From: Chroococcidiopsis thermalis PCC 7203
GTDB taxonomy: Bacteria > Cyanobacteriota > Cyanobacteriia > Cyanobacteriales > Chroococcidiopsidaceae
Reading direction: 5' to 3'
Assembly (NCBI RefSeq): GCF_000317125.1
Contig: NC_019695.1
Span: 1,352,336 to 1,416,335, forward strand
Length of the DNA stretch: 64,000 nucleotides
Part shown: positions 1 through 9,053 of the stretch, one piece after another
How the letters are laid out: each line of letters opens with the position of its first letter
How positions within the stretch are numbered: position 1 is the first letter of the stretch
Notes under the pieces: generated by a model
Seen by the model: only the letters and a program-made list of their open reading frames with translations
Database searches by the model: none
What the model was told of the DNA's origin: nothing
Position numbers and translations under genes: made by a program

Positions 1-515
1 GAAATTTTGTCGATCTAGTACAGCGGGGTGTCTATGATGGACTCGTATTCCATCGAGTCATCGGTCCCCAGAGCAGACCACCAGAACAACCTTTTGTAGT
101 CCAAGGAGGAGACCCGCAAAGCAAAAACCCCAATTTTTCACCTCAGCGTCTAGGAACTGGCGGTTTTATCGATCCAAATACAGGAACAGAACGTCAGATT
201 CCTTTAGAAATTAAGCCCACAGGGGCAACAGATCCGATCTACAGTCGGACGCTGAAAAGTGCGGGAGTCAGAAAACAACCAGTTTTACAGCATCTTAGAG
301 GGGCTGTCGCTATGGCGCGATCGCAACAGCCAGATTCCGCCTCTTCTCAGTTCTATTTCGCCCTTGCCGATTTGAGTTTTCTCGATGGGGATTACGCCGT
401 CTTTGGTAAAGTGACTAGCGGTATGGACGTGGTAGACAAAATTCAACAAGGCGATCGCATTGACTCTGCTAAGGTGACTGAAGGCAGTGACAAGCTGAAA
501 AACGGTGGCAAATAA
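1..515 (+). CDS. cyclophilin-type peptidylprolyl cis-trans isomerase, 3' part
   Basis: The window opens inside this gene; codons read in frame from base 3, giving about 170 residues to the stop at 513-515. Cyclophilins catalyse cis-trans isomerisation of Xaa-Pro bonds during protein folding. Visible family motifs are FHRVI (with the catalytic Arg), VVQGGDP, and [19 protein letters not shown] with the substrate-binding Gln-Phe. Compared with a minimal cyclophilin the protein has an extended loop between QGGDP and AVAMARS, with [11 protein letters not shown] and a long charged stretch, a form common in cyanobacterial cyclophilins. The N-terminus, and therefore any signal peptide, lies outside the window, so cytosolic or lumenal location cannot be told. 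A short hairpin at 526-542 follows the stop. Confidence 0.93.
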   Translation, partial: NFVDLVQRGVYDGLVFHRVIGPQSRPPEQPFVVQGGDPQSKNPNFSPQRLGTGGFIDPNTGTERQIPLEIKPTGATDPIYSRTLKSAGVRKQPVLQHLRGAVAMARSQQPDSASSQFYFALADLSFLDGDYAVFGKVTSGMDVVDKIQQGDRIDSAKVTEGSDKLKNGGK

Positions 516-525
516 TTAATCTCTG

Positions 526-542
526 GGCGCACGCCGTGCGCC
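526..542. repeat. GC-rich hairpin after the cyclophilin gene
   Basis: GGCGCACG, one central base, then CGTGCGCC form an 8-bp perfect stem. The arms resemble the GGGGCGCACAG palindrome family found at 9050, 36119 and 55322. It is probably a degenerate member and could act as a 3'-end hairpin, but no T-run follows. Confidence 0.55.
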
Positions 543-566
543 TACTCTTAACCCTCACCCCAAAGC

Positions 567-1751
567 GTGGAAGTTGTTGTCACAGGTATTAGTCTCATTT
601 CCAGCTTGGGAAAAAGCTTAGAAACTAGCTGGGAAAACTTAATACTCGATCGCATCGGCATTAGCTTACAGCAGCCTTTCCCAGAACTAGAGGCTAGACC
701 TTTAGCACTGGTTGACGAACAACCAACTAATGCGATCGAGTTAACTCAATTAGCAGTAGCAGCTGCTCTAAAAGATTCAGGCTTAGAATCACCTTTACCA
801 GACTGCGGGGTAGTCATCGGTTCTAGCCGCAGCCAACAAGCAGTTTGGGAAGAGCTGATAAAGTCAAAAGTTGAAAGTCAAAAGTCAAAAGTTGCTTCAA
901 CTCCCGACTCCCGTACGGGCAGGTTTCTAAACCCGCCCCTACCGACTCCCGAATTCTTAGAAATCTTACCAAACGCAATCGCCTCAATAGCAGCAAGACA
1001 AATTGGGGCAACAGGTGTAGTATTGTCCCCAATGGCAGCATGTGCTACGGGGATTTGGGCGATCGCTCAAGGGAGTTTATTAATCAAAACTGGGCAATGT
1101 CACCGGGTAATCGTTGGCGCAGTGGAAGCGCCGATTACCCCCTTAACTTTGGCTGGATTTGGGCAGATGGGCGCGTTGGCAACTACTGGCGCTTATCCAT
1201 TCGATCGCTATAGAGAAGGATTGGTGTTGGGGGAAGGTGCATCTGTATTAGTACTGGAATCAGCACGAGCAGCCCAGCAGCGTTCGGCAAAAGTTTACGG
1301 TCGCGTTCTAGGTTTTAGCTTGACAAACGATGCTTTTCATGCAGCTCAGCCAGAGCCAACGGGGAAAAGCGCGATCGTGGCAATTAAGCAATGCTTGGAG
1401 CGCGGTAATCTTACACCACAAGACATTGATTACATTCACGCACACGGTACGGCGACCCAGCTCAACGACAAGCGCGAAGCACAAATAATTCAGTATTTAT
1501 TTCCTCATGGAGTTCCCGTAAGTTCCACAAAAGGAGCCACGGGGCATACTTTGGGAGCTTCTGGGGCGATTGGTACGGCATTCTGTCTGATGGCATTACG
1601 CCATCAAATATTACCGCCATGTACGGGACTGCGATCGCCCCAATTCGATCTCGATCTAATCGTCACGTCGCGAAAAGCAGCACTCAGGCACGTACTCTGT
1701 TTGAGTTTTGGCTTTGGCGGACAGAATGCTGTTTTAGTCTTGGGCAAATAG
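567..1751 (+). CDS. beta-ketoacyl-ACP synthase, FabF-like, with repeat-derived insert
   Basis: The 394-residue protein starts at GTG, the only start that gives the canonical N-terminus EVVVTGISLISSLG. Ketosynthases condense malonyl-ACP with an acyl chain in fatty-acid or polyketide synthesis. The catalytic triad is visible: Cys in AACATG, His in HAHGTAT and His in GATGHTLGASG. Residues about 99-130 do not look like ketosynthase. They translate an SQKSKV-type heptamer repeat followed by a 30-bp palindromic element at 913-942, and the reading frame stays open through both. The length is slightly below canonical FabF (about 410 aa) despite the insert, so this is probably a divergent second ketosynthase rather than the main FabF. 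It is 51 bp downstream of the cyclophilin gene on the same strand. Confidence 0.88.
   Translation: MEVVVTGISLISSLGKSLETSWENLILDRIGISLQQPFPELEARPLALVDEQPTNAIELTQLAVAAALKDSGLESPLPDCGVVIGSSRSQQAVWEELIKSKVESQKSKVASTPDSRTGRFLNPPLPTPEFLEILPNAIASIAARQIGATGVVLSPMAACATGIWAIAQGSLLIKTGQCHRVIVGAVEAPITPLTLAGFGQMGALATTGAYPFDRYREGLVLGEGASVLVLESARAAQQRSAKVYGRVLGFSLTNDAFHAAQPEPTGKSAIVAIKQCLERGNLTPQDIDYIHAHGTATQLNDKREAQIIQYLFPHGVPVSSTKGATGHTLGASGAIGTAFCLMALRHQILPPCTGLRSPQFDLDLIVTSRKAALRHVLCLSFGFGGQNAVLVLGK
862..955 (+). repeat. heptamer repeat plus 30-bp palindrome inside the ketosynthase gene
   Basis: AGTCAAAAGT-type heptamer copies at 862-895 are followed by CTCCCGA-type copies that surround a palindrome at 913-942. 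Its arms, GTACGGGCAGGTTT and AAACCCGCCCCTAC, match the ends of a longer element at 24692-24759 in the GH31 gene. The same heptamers occur in intergenic DNA elsewhere in the window. Confidence 0.85.
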
Positions 1752-1834
1752 GAGCAAATAGGTTCGCCGCGAACGACATTTTTCTGTCACATTCATATAT
1801 CACTCTAGAGATAAAAAACTATTACAGCCAAATT

Positions 1835-3073
1835 ATGAAAGCAAAGATTGACGGTTGGATGAAAGGAGTAGGGAGTGCGATCGCCCTATTAGCCATTGCG
1901 AGTTGTTCTCTGACACAACAGCCTAACGCCTCTACGACTGCACAAACGACATCGCCCAATTTATCATCGAGCAATCTTAACGTATCTGACAGTGGGAATG
2001 TTGCTGTTGCTCAGGGCATTCAAAAAACAACTGTAGCAGAAGGCTTAGACCATCCGTGGAGCCTTGCATGGCTACCAGATGGAGCGATGTTAATCACCGA
2101 GCGATCGGGACAATTGCGAATTATGCGGGACGGGAAGCTCGATCCCACACCGATTGCAGGAGTTCCCGAAGTCCTTACGGGCGGACAAGCTGGTTTGATG
2201 GAGATCTCAGTTCATCCGCGCTTTGCTGAAAATCGCTTAGTCTATCTAACATATTCCCACGGCACAGAGCAGGCAAACCGCACCCGCCTCGCCCGCGCTA
2301 CATTTGACGGGAAAAGCTTGAGCAATCTGCAAATTATTTTTGAGGTTTCCCCAACTAAGTCTGGTCTGCAACACTTCGGTTCGCGGATCGTCTGGCTGCC
2401 TGACAGTACTATGCTATTGGCGATCGGTGATGGTGGCAACCCACCGATTCAACTCAATGGCGAGTTAATCCGCCAACAAGCGCAAAACCGCCGCAGTCGT
2501 CTAGGTAAAATTGTGCGGCTCAACGATGACGGTTCGATCCCACAAGATAACCCCTTTGTGAAATCTACTGATACTGAGCCTGCGATCTGGAGCTACGGAC
2601 ATCGCAACATTCAAGGCTTAACCTTCGATCCAGCAAATAACCGTGTATGGTCAACAGAACACGGTTCGCAGGGTGGTGATGAAGCCAATCTCGTGCAAGC
2701 AGGCGGAAATCATGGTTGGCCGATCGTCACGTATAGCCGCGAATATAGCGGAGAAGAAATTACTAAAGAGCGATCGCGCCCTGGTATGGTAGACCCCAAA
2801 CTGGTATGGACACCATCGATCGCACCTTCGGGTCTAGCATTCTACAGTGGGGGCAAATTTCCGCAATGGCAAGGCGATTTATTCGCAGGTGGACTCGTCT
2901 CTCAGGACGTGCGGCACATTGACTTAGATGCTCAGGGTAATGTGGTCAACCAGCAGGCGATCGAGATCGGTCAGCGCGTGCGCGACGTGCGCCAAAGTCC
3001 CGACGGATTGCTGTATGTCTTGACGGACGATAACAACGGGCAGTTGATTCGTCTCGAACCTACTGGAGGATAG
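1835..3073 (+). CDS. PQQ-dependent sugar dehydrogenase-like lipoprotein (GSDH/YliI family)
   Basis: I start this 412-residue protein at ATG 1835 because it gives a clean lipoprotein signal; the upstream open frame only overlaps the ketosynthase gene. The signal ends in a lipobox, IASC, with Cys at residue 24, so the protein should be a membrane-anchored exported lipoprotein. The mature part is a six-bladed propeller of the glucose/sorbosone dehydrogenase family: HPWSLAWLPDG near the start, TERSGQLR, SVHPRFAENRLVYLTYS, EHGSQGGDEANLV followed by GGNHGWP, and IAPSGLAFY. The family oxidises aldose sugars with PQQ. No PQQ synthesis genes lie nearby, so PQQ would have to be taken up or the enzyme may lack activity. 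It stands alone between two convergent-sense neighbours. Confidence 0.88.
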   Translation: MKAKIDGWMKGVGSAIALLAIASCSLTQQPNASTTAQTTSPNLSSSNLNVSDSGNVAVAQGIQKTTVAEGLDHPWSLAWLPDGAMLITERSGQLRIMRDGKLDPTPIAGVPEVLTGGQAGLMEISVHPRFAENRLVYLTYSHGTEQANRTRLARATFDGKSLSNLQIIFEVSPTKSGLQHFGSRIVWLPDSTMLLAIGDGGNPPIQLNGELIRQQAQNRRSRLGKIVRLNDDGSIPQDNPFVKSTDTEPAIWSYGHRNIQGLTFDPANNRVWSTEHGSQGGDEANLVQAGGNHGWPIVTYSREYSGEEITKERSRPGMVDPKLVWTPSIAPSGLAFYSGGKFPQWQGDLFAGGLVSQDVRHIDLDAQGNVVNQQAIEIGQRVRDVRQSPDGLLYVLTDDNNGQLIRLEPTGG

Positions 3074-3117
3074 GCAAGCTAAAAATATAGTGTTTCTCAT
3101 GTAGGTGTAATACATGC

Positions 3118-3144
3118 GTAGGGGCGCACAGTTTTGCGCCTCTA
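3118..3144. repeat. degenerate GTAGGGGCGCACAG palindrome
   Basis: GTAGGGGCGCACAG is followed by an imperfect complement (TTTTGCGCCTCTA). It is a decayed copy of the perfect 28-bp palindromes at 9050, 36119 and 55322, lying between the sugar dehydrogenase and amidase genes. Confidence 0.7.
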
Positions 3145-3215
3145 AAGATCTATGTACCTCATTCAACTGAGAATAGCTATAGCAACCGAAACACAAAAAT
3201 CAAAACTGTAGAATT

Positions 3216-4625
3216 ATGAATTCAATCGATCTAGCATTTGCTCCAGCTCTAGAACAAGCACGGCTAATTCGACATAAGGAAGTTTCGCCACGGGAGTTAG
3301 TGCAGCTTTATTTAGAACGAATTGAACAATTCAATCCGCAGTTAGGTTGCTATTTTACGGTGATGGCAGAAATGGCGATCGCCCAGGCACAAACTCAGAC
3401 AGAAATGCTAGCTGGCACTCAAGATCCGGCTGAGTTACCGTCTTTTTTTGGCGTACCGATCGCCATTAAAGATATGAATCCCGTGGCTGATGTCCCTTGT
3501 AGTTATGGCAGTCCAGCACTGCGCGATCGCGTCGCGACTTACGATGATGCCGTAGTCGCGCGGATGAAACAAGCTGGATTTATTATCTTGGGTAAAACCG
3601 CCACTTCCGAATTGGGTTCTTTTCCCTATACAGAGCCGATGGGATTTCCTCCTGCCCGGAATCCTTGGAATCCAGAATATACACCAGGGGGTTCTAGTGG
3701 GGGATCGGCGGCGGCTGTAGCCGCAGGATTGTGCGCGATCGCCCAAGGTTCGGATGCAGGTGGATCGATTCGCGGTCCCGCCTTCTGTTGTGGTTTAGTA
3801 GGCATCAAACCAGCACGGGGACGGGTCTCCTATGCACCATTGGGAGATCAATTAAGTGGTGTCGCCGCAAACGGTCCTATTGCCCGTACTGTCTCCGATG
3901 CTGCTGCCTTACTAGATGTGATGTCAGGATACGTGACGGGAGATCCGTATTGGTTGCCAGCCCCAAATCCCTCTTTCTTGGCTGCTGCGATGCGATCGCC
4001 CGATCGCCTGCGGATTGCTTTCACCAACTCGCTACCCCAAATTGGAACCGCAGATCCAGTCTGTCAACAAGCAGTTTTGGGTACGGTGAGGCTATTGGAA
4101 GCAATGGGTCATCAAATAGAAGAAGGCTGTCCTGACTTTACGGGATTAATCGAGCCATTTACTGCTGTGTGGCAAGCAGGCGTAGCTTATGCTGGACTAC
4201 CAAAAGAAATCTTGCAACCGATGAATCAGTGGTTGCTCGAACAATCGGGTTCTGCCGGAGATTATCTTCGTGCTGTCGCGCAGGTACAAGTCATTGCCAG
4301 ACAGATTGTGGCATTTTTTGACTCAGTAGACGCGCTAATCTTACCTACATACATGCACCCACCAATTCGAGTCGGCGAGTGGGCAGCATTAAGTCCAGAA
4401 GAGACGCTACAAAAAATCATTAATTGGGTTGCTCCCTGTCCGCCTTTTAATGCTAGCGGACTACCCGCGATCGCTATTCCTACTGGTTTTGCGCCTAACG
4501 GTTTACCCATCGGCATTCAAATTGTCGGTCGTCCTACAGCCGAAGCTACCATTATTGCGATCGCCGCTCAACTCGAAGTCAATAAATTCTGGAGTCAGCA
4601 TCGACCAGCTATTGGTAATGAGTAA
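3216..4625 (+). CDS. amidase signature family enzyme
   Basis: This 469-residue protein belongs to the amidase signature family, which hydrolyses C-N amide bonds through a Ser-cisSer-Lys triad. The catalytic Lys is K85 in GVPIAIKD. The Gly/Ser-rich signature GGSSGGSAAAVAAG is complete, and the nucleophile Ser lies in GSDAGGSIRGPA, followed by GLVGIKP. The C-terminal part ends with FNASGLPAIAIP and LPIGIQIVGR, as in the family. It could be confused with GatA, but no gatB/gatC is adjacent, and the C-terminal region looks like a general amidase (AmiC type). The stop codon borders a tract of tandem repeats. Confidence 0.9.
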   Translation: MNSIDLAFAPALEQARLIRHKEVSPRELVQLYLERIEQFNPQLGCYFTVMAEMAIAQAQTQTEMLAGTQDPAELPSFFGVPIAIKDMNPVADVPCSYGSPALRDRVATYDDAVVARMKQAGFIILGKTATSELGSFPYTEPMGFPPARNPWNPEYTPGGSSGGSAAAVAAGLCAIAQGSDAGGSIRGPAFCCGLVGIKPARGRVSYAPLGDQLSGVAANGPIARTVSDAAALLDVMSGYVTGDPYWLPAPNPSFLAAAMRSPDRLRIAFTNSLPQIGTADPVCQQAVLGTVRLLEAMGHQIEEGCPDFTGLIEPFTAVWQAGVAYAGLPKEILQPMNQWLLEQSGSAGDYLRAVAQVQVIARQIVAFFDSVDALILPTYMHPPIRVGEWAALSPEETLQKIINWVAPCPPFNASGLPAIAIPTGFAPNGLPIGIQIVGRPTAEATIIAIAAQLEVNKFWSQHRPAIGNE

Positions 4626-4834
4626 GTCAAAATTCAAAAGTCAAAATTCAAAAGTCAAAACTGAGGAGTCAGGAGTCAGGAGTCGAGGAAGAAAGCAGAG
4701 GAAGCAACTCAAAATTCACGTATTCACGCACTAATTCCGAATTCCGAATTCCCCCTACACCCTACACCCCACACCCTATTCATCACATACCACGCACTCC
4801 TCACTCCTCACTCCTCACTCCTCACTCCTCACTA
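4622..4834. repeat. intergenic heptamer repeat tract
   Basis: The gap holds successive short tandem arrays: TCAAAATTCAAAAG copies, GGAGTCA copies, AATTCCG copies near 4735-4751, CCCTACA copies and a CACTCCT array near 4795-4833. All are about 7-bp periodic. No gene is visible. Confidence 0.9.
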
Positions 4835-4892
4835 ATGTAATATTTCTGATTCGATCTGGGCATCTTATATTAGAGATGAATCAGAAGCATTT

Positions 4893-6293
4893 ATGACTAG
4901 TAGTGAAGATACTCTGCGGGCTTTGCGTGCAGCCTTGCTTGTTTCGCCCGATAATCTACCGCTCCGCCAACATTTGGCAGATATTCTCATGGAATTAGGG
5001 CAATTTGAGGAGGCAGAACAAGAGTATCGCCTTGCTCTGTCATTGATGCCTGAAAACCATTTTCTACAATTCAATTTGGCTTCTGCTTTTTATCACCAAG
5101 GCAAAAATTCACAAGCAATGGTGCTGGTCGAACAGTTGCTGAAAAGCGCTGAACCTCCGGCTATTGTGCATCTATTCTACGCTCGTTTGCTGCTGCACGC
5201 TGGCGATACTACCAATGCATCCGTACATTTTCATATAGCTGTTGCACTCGATCCAGAAATGAACGATCCTATCTTGGCGGAGCGGCTTGGCAATACCGAT
5301 GTATCCACTGATAAAATTGCTGTTTCAGAGTACAAATCACCAAAATCTAAATCTTCAGAATACAAACTACCGGAGTACGAATTAGATGTTAGTACTGCGG
5401 TTGAAGCACCTTTAGAACAACCATCAATTACTTTTCAAGACGTTGGTGGTATGGATGCCATTAAGGAAGAAATTCGGCTGAAGATTGTTCATCCATTAGC
5501 GCATCCAGAAATTTATCAAGCTTACGGTCAACGAATTGGAGGAGGAGTATTAATGTATGGTCCTCCTGGTTGCGGTAAAACTTATTTAGCCAGAGCTACA
5601 GCTGGAGAAATTAAAGCGAGATTTTTATCTATAGGTATCAATGATGTCTTGGATATGTGGCTGGGGAGTAGTGAAAAGAACTTACACGAATTGTTCGAGC
5701 AAGCACGACGATCTAAGCCTTGCGTGCTTTTTTTCGATGAAGTCGATGCTCTAGCTGCCAAACGCACTGATATGCGATATAGTAGCGGTCGCCAAATTGT
5801 CAATCAGTTTCTTGCCGAATTAGATGGTGTAGAAAGTCCTAATGATGGCATTTTGATTTTAGCTGCTACTAACGCTCCCTGGCATTTAGATTCAGCCTTT
5901 CGCAGACCAGGACGCTTCGATCGCATTATGTTTGTTCCACCACCCGATCGCCACGCCAGAACACATATTTTGCGTATTCTCTGCCGTCATAAACCAATTG
6001 AAGATATTGACTACGATTATTTAAGTAAAAAAACTGTCAACTTTTCTGGAGCAGATTTAAAGGCAGTTGTAGATTTAGCTATAGACAGAAAGCTACAGTT
6101 AGCAATTAAGCAAGGGATACCTAAACCTTTAACAACTAGAGATTTCCTAGCCGCAGTCGAATTAATTCATCCTTCCGTTACGGAATGGTTTGCCACTGCT
6201 CGGAACTATGCCACTTATGCTAACGAAAATGGCATTTATGATGATATTTTGAATTATTTACAACAAACAAAAGATAAAAACAAGCTATTTTAA
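4893..6293 (+). CDS. TPR-AAA+ ATPase fusion protein
   Basis: The 466-residue protein has an N-terminal TPR region (about residues 5-150), a polar Ser/Lys-rich linker (about 150-185) and one AAA+ module of the CDC48/Vps4/FtsH type. The AAA part shows DVGGMDAIKEEI, Walker A YGPPGCGKT near residue 222, Walker B CVLFFDEVDAL near 278, sensor 1 AATNAPW, and arginine fingers in FRRPGRFDR near 335. There is no zinc-protease motif (HEXXH), so it is an unfoldase or remodeller rather than a protease. It lies 88 bp ahead of a TPR membrane protein on the same strand, suggesting a functional pair. The substrate is unknown; the N-terminal TPR part probably selects it. Confidence 0.88.
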   Translation: MTSSEDTLRALRAALLVSPDNLPLRQHLADILMELGQFEEAEQEYRLALSLMPENHFLQFNLASAFYHQGKNSQAMVLVEQLLKSAEPPAIVHLFYARLLLHAGDTTNASVHFHIAVALDPEMNDPILAERLGNTDVSTDKIAVSEYKSPKSKSSEYKLPEYELDVSTAVEAPLEQPSITFQDVGGMDAIKEEIRLKIVHPLAHPEIYQAYGQRIGGGVLMYGPPGCGKTYLARATAGEIKARFLSIGINDVLDMWLGSSEKNLHELFEQARRSKPCVLFFDEVDALAAKRTDMRYSSGRQIVNQFLAELDGVESPNDGILILAATNAPWHLDSAFRRPGRFDRIMFVPPPDRHARTHILRILCRHKPIEDIDYDYLSKKTVNFSGADLKAVVDLAIDRKLQLAIKQGIPKPLTTRDFLAAVELIHPSVTEWFATARNYATYANENGIYDDILNYLQQTKDKNKLF

Positions 6294-6326
6294 GTTTAAT
6301 CTTTTAAAGATTAGCTAAAATTTGTA

Positions 6327-6354
6327 GTAGGATGCGTTAATCAACGCGCCCTAC
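6327..6354. repeat. imperfect 28-bp palindrome between the two TPR genes
   Basis: GTAGGATGCGTT and AACGCGCCCTAC form imperfect arms around a short centre. The size and the GTAGG/CCTAC ends match the other palindromes of the window. It sits between the AAA+ and TPR-membrane genes. Confidence 0.6.
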
Positions 6355-6381
6355 CGGATATATGTAACGGCAATAATTTTT

Positions 6382-7260
6382 ATGTTTGTAAATTTAGATA
6401 AAGCATTAATTTTAATCGAGCAATCGCGCTACAAATTAGCAGCAATAGAAATTGAGCGCCAATTAGCGACCGATCCAAATAGTTCTTTTGCCCATGCTTT
6501 GTTAAGTATATGCTTAATAGAAATGAATCGAGATCGAGAGGCAACTCAAGCAGCAAAGCGAGCAGTATATTTAGCTCCTGATTTATCTGATACTCATTAT
6601 AATTTAGCTAAGATTCTCTATATTCAAAAGCAACTTAAGCCAGCCAAAAAAGTAGTCCAAGAAGCAATTCGGTTAGAACCAGAAATTGCCGATTATTTTG
6701 CCTTATTGTCAGTCATTCAATTGGCACAAGGCGATCGCGATCGCGCATTATTCAGTGCGGAACAGGGATTGAGCTTGGATGCCGAGCATGTATTGTGTCT
6801 CAATCTTCGTGCTATGGCTTTATTACGCCTACGCCGCTATCAAGAAGCACAAACCACATTGGATGCAGCAATCTTTCAAAACCCCGAAAATTCAGCTACT
6901 TATGCGATTAAAGGTTGGGTATATTTATATTGTCGGAATAGAGATTTGGCTGAACGATGTTTTCGCGAATCGTTGCGACTCGATCCCGAACAAGAACAGG
7001 CACGCACGGGCATAGTAGAAGCTTTGAAGTTGAGATACTCGCTCTATAATTTTGTATTTAACTATAGGAATTTTTTGAGACAAATTAATATTTTTCTGCG
7101 GATAGCATTTGTTAGTATTTTTGTGGTTGTAAGTTTGTTGAATTGGCTCTTCTTACTAGTGCCACTCTCAATGTTACTATTAGAAACCACTCAAGCTTTG
7201 TTTAACCTACTGCTTAGATTTGATACCCAATGGCGATCGCTCCACGTCCCCTCGCATTAA
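6382..7260 (+). CDS. TPR protein with C-terminal membrane segments
   Basis: The protein has 292 residues. About residues 1-215 form consecutive 34-residue TPR helices, with repeated patterns such as ALLSICLIEMNRDREATQAA, PDLSDTHYNLAKIL and SATYAIKGWVYLYCRNRDLA. Residues about 230-285 are strongly hydrophobic (FLRIAFVSIFVVVSLL and WLFLLVPLSMLLL), predicting two membrane helices that anchor the TPR part at a membrane. The gene follows the TPR-AAA+ ATPase on the same strand and is likely its partner, perhaps a membrane receptor, which is inference. No specific family name is recognised. Confidence 0.82.
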   Translation: MFVNLDKALILIEQSRYKLAAIEIERQLATDPNSSFAHALLSICLIEMNRDREATQAAKRAVYLAPDLSDTHYNLAKILYIQKQLKPAKKVVQEAIRLEPEIADYFALLSVIQLAQGDRDRALFSAEQGLSLDAEHVLCLNLRAMALLRLRRYQEAQTTLDAAIFQNPENSATYAIKGWVYLYCRNRDLAERCFRESLRLDPEQEQARTGIVEALKLRYSLYNFVFNYRNFLRQINIFLRIAFVSIFVVVSLLNWLFLLVPLSMLLLETTQALFNLLLRFDTQWRSLHVPSH

Positions 7261-7346
7261 TTCTGCTGGCGCGTACGGTAGCATGAAGGAATCGGCAGCG
7301 CGATCGCATCGCGTTGATATCTGTTCCACATCGCGGGAGAATACCC

Positions 7347-7847
7347 ATGCCACCGAGAATTACCGATCCAGTTGCATGGCAACAGGCAGAACTCTTAATG
7401 CAACCTGCTTTTATTCGCATCATCGACCACATTCGCAAGCATTTGGACGAATCAGCGTGGCAGGGGACTTACGAGAACGTATTAATCTGGTCTCCAGACA
7501 CGACAGAGGAAATGAAAACTAGAGTAATCCTGCTATTGCAAGAATTGGATGCTGCTTCTCCAGAACGCACGGCAGAAATAGAACAGGCGATCGCCAACCT
7601 TCCGACTCCCCAGCCAGGATATCAGTTATCTCTACAAAACCAAGACCAACAGTATAATTTCGATCTGTGGGAACTGTGCTATCAGGTTTGCTTTCAGCAA
7701 TACAATGCAGACTTGACATCCAGTCATAGTTCGGTAGAAATTGACACTAGCTTGATTGATGAAACTGGCGAGGTAGACTGGCAGCGTTTAGATACTAAAG
7801 CAGGTGCAGCAGTCGAACAAGTCTTTAGTAGTTTACCGAAGATTTAG
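7347..7847 (+). CDS. conserved cyanobacterial protein of unknown function
   Basis: I start this 166-residue protein at ATG 7347, preceded by a GGGAG ribosome site, rather than at a start 33 bases upstream. It is acidic and soluble, without signal or membrane segments, and rich in Trp/Gln in the first half (DPVAWQQAELLMQPAFIRIIDHIRKHL). It ends in DTKAGAAVEQVFSSLPKI. It resembles uncharacterised cyanobacterial proteins but I cannot give a function. It follows the TPR membrane gene by 86 bp on the same strand. Tandem heptamers begin directly at its stop codon. Confidence 0.75.
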   Translation: MPPRITDPVAWQQAELLMQPAFIRIIDHIRKHLDESAWQGTYENVLIWSPDTTEEMKTRVILLLQELDAASPERTAEIEQAIANLPTPQPGYQLSLQNQDQQYNFDLWELCYQVCFQQYNADLTSSHSSVEIDTSLIDETGEVDWQRLDTKAGAAVEQVFSSLPKI

Positions 7848-7945
7848 TGAGGAGTGAGGAGTCAGGGGTGAGGAGCGAGTATTAAGTAGTGAGTAATGAG
7901 TAGTGAATTTTGACTTTTAACTTTTAACTTTTGATTTCCCCATTA
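7848..7945. repeat. heptamer repeats before ygfZ
   Basis: GAGGAGT-type copies, then TGACTTTTAACTTTT-type and CCCATTA-type copies. Both arrays recur across the window. No gene fits here. Confidence 0.8.
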
Positions 7946-7961
7946 CCCATTACATAAAAAT

Positions 7962-9053
7962 ATGATGAGAGAAAAGTTACAGGTAGTTCAAGCGGCGGCG
8001 GGAGCGGTTTTTGAGGAAATTGCCGGAGACAAAATTCCGGTGAGTTTTGGCAACGATGTAGCAGCTAAGCAAGCAGTAAGGGAAGGGGTAGCAATCTGCG
8101 ATCGCTCCCACTGGGGAATCATCCGCGTTACCGATGAAGACCGCATTCGCTTTTTACACAACCAAAGTACCAACGATTTTCAAATTCTCAAACCAGGGCA
8201 AGGCTGCGACACGGTTTTTGTCTCTTCTACTGCCCGCACGATCGATCTAGCAACGGCATATGTGACTGAAGACGCAGTACTGCTGATCGTTTCTCCTAAT
8301 CGCCGTCAGTATTTGATAGATTGGCTCGATCGCTATATCTTTTTTGCCGATCGCGTCCAACTAGAAGATGTAACTGGCGAAACTGCTATTTTCAGTCTGC
8401 TTGGCACTAAAAGCGATGAAATTTTGGCACAACTGGACTTAAGTTCGATTATCGGTCAAGCATATGCTAACCACCAGCTCGTTCAACTCCAAGATGTAGA
8501 AATTCGGGTGGCAGTTGGGATTGGATTAGCCACACCTGGATATACCCTAATTGTGCCAGCAGACAAAGCGGCGATCGTTTGGAATCACCTCATAGAAACT
8601 GGTGCAGTCCCTCTAGGCGATCGCGTTTGGGAACAATTGCGGATCGAACAAGGTCGCCCCGTCCCCGATAAAGAACTGACTGAAGATTACAATCCCTTAG
8701 AAGCAGGCTTGTGGCAAACTATTTCTTTCAATAAAGGTTGCTATATCGGTCAAGAAACAATTGCGCGTCTGAATACTTATAAGGGAGTCAAACAACACCT
8801 ATGGGGAATTCGCCTTAACGCTCCAGCCGAGCCAGGTAGTATTATTACTGTAGGTGAAGAGAAAGTAGGTATTCTCACCAGCTATACCGATACTGAGGAG
8901 GGTAGCTTCGGACTGGGTTACATCCGCACCAAAGCTGGTGGTATTGGTTTGAAAGTTAAAGTCGGAGAAGTTATAGGCGAAGTCGTTGACGTTCCTTTCT
9001 TAACCCGTAGTCCCGATCGCAGTGATTCTAGTACAGATGCAATACATTCGTAG
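7962..9053 (+). CDS. ygfZ: folate-binding YgfZ/GcvT-like protein
   Basis: YgfZ proteins bind tetrahydrofolate and help assemble or repair Fe-S clusters, notably for MiaB and related enzymes. The 363-residue protein carries the diagnostic YgfZ motif KGCYIGQETIAR near residue 260, with the conserved Cys. The N-terminal part has the GcvT-like fold signature DRSHWGIIRVTDEDRIRFLHNQSTND. It is not GcvT itself, because the glycine-cleavage T-protein lacks the KGC.GQE motif. The stop codon at 9051-9053 is the TAG within the left arm of a 28-bp palindrome, so the C-terminal residues directly adjoin an inserted element. Confidence 0.92.
   Translation: MMREKLQVVQAAAGAVFEEIAGDKIPVSFGNDVAAKQAVREGVAICDRSHWGIIRVTDEDRIRFLHNQSTNDFQILKPGQGCDTVFVSSTARTIDLATAYVTEDAVLLIVSPNRRQYLIDWLDRYIFFADRVQLEDVTGETAIFSLLGTKSDEILAQLDLSSIIGQAYANHQLVQLQDVEIRVAVGIGLATPGYTLIVPADKAAIVWNHLIETGAVPLGDRVWEQLRIEQGRPVPDKELTEDYNPLEAGLWQTISFNKGCYIGQETIARLNTYKGVKQHLWGIRLNAPAEPGSIITVGEEKVGILTSYTDTEEGSFGLGYIRTKAGGIGLKVKVGEVIGEVVDVPFLTRSPDRSDSSTDAIHS

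Noticed and set aside
1619-1834. N-terminal extension of the sugar dehydrogenase
   Set aside because: It overlaps the ketosynthase gene and would bury the clear lipoprotein signal that begins at ATG 1835.
3731-4135. 134-residue plus-strand open frame
   Set aside because: It lies inside the amidase gene in another frame; composition is Arg/Cys-rich as expected for an out-of-frame reading.
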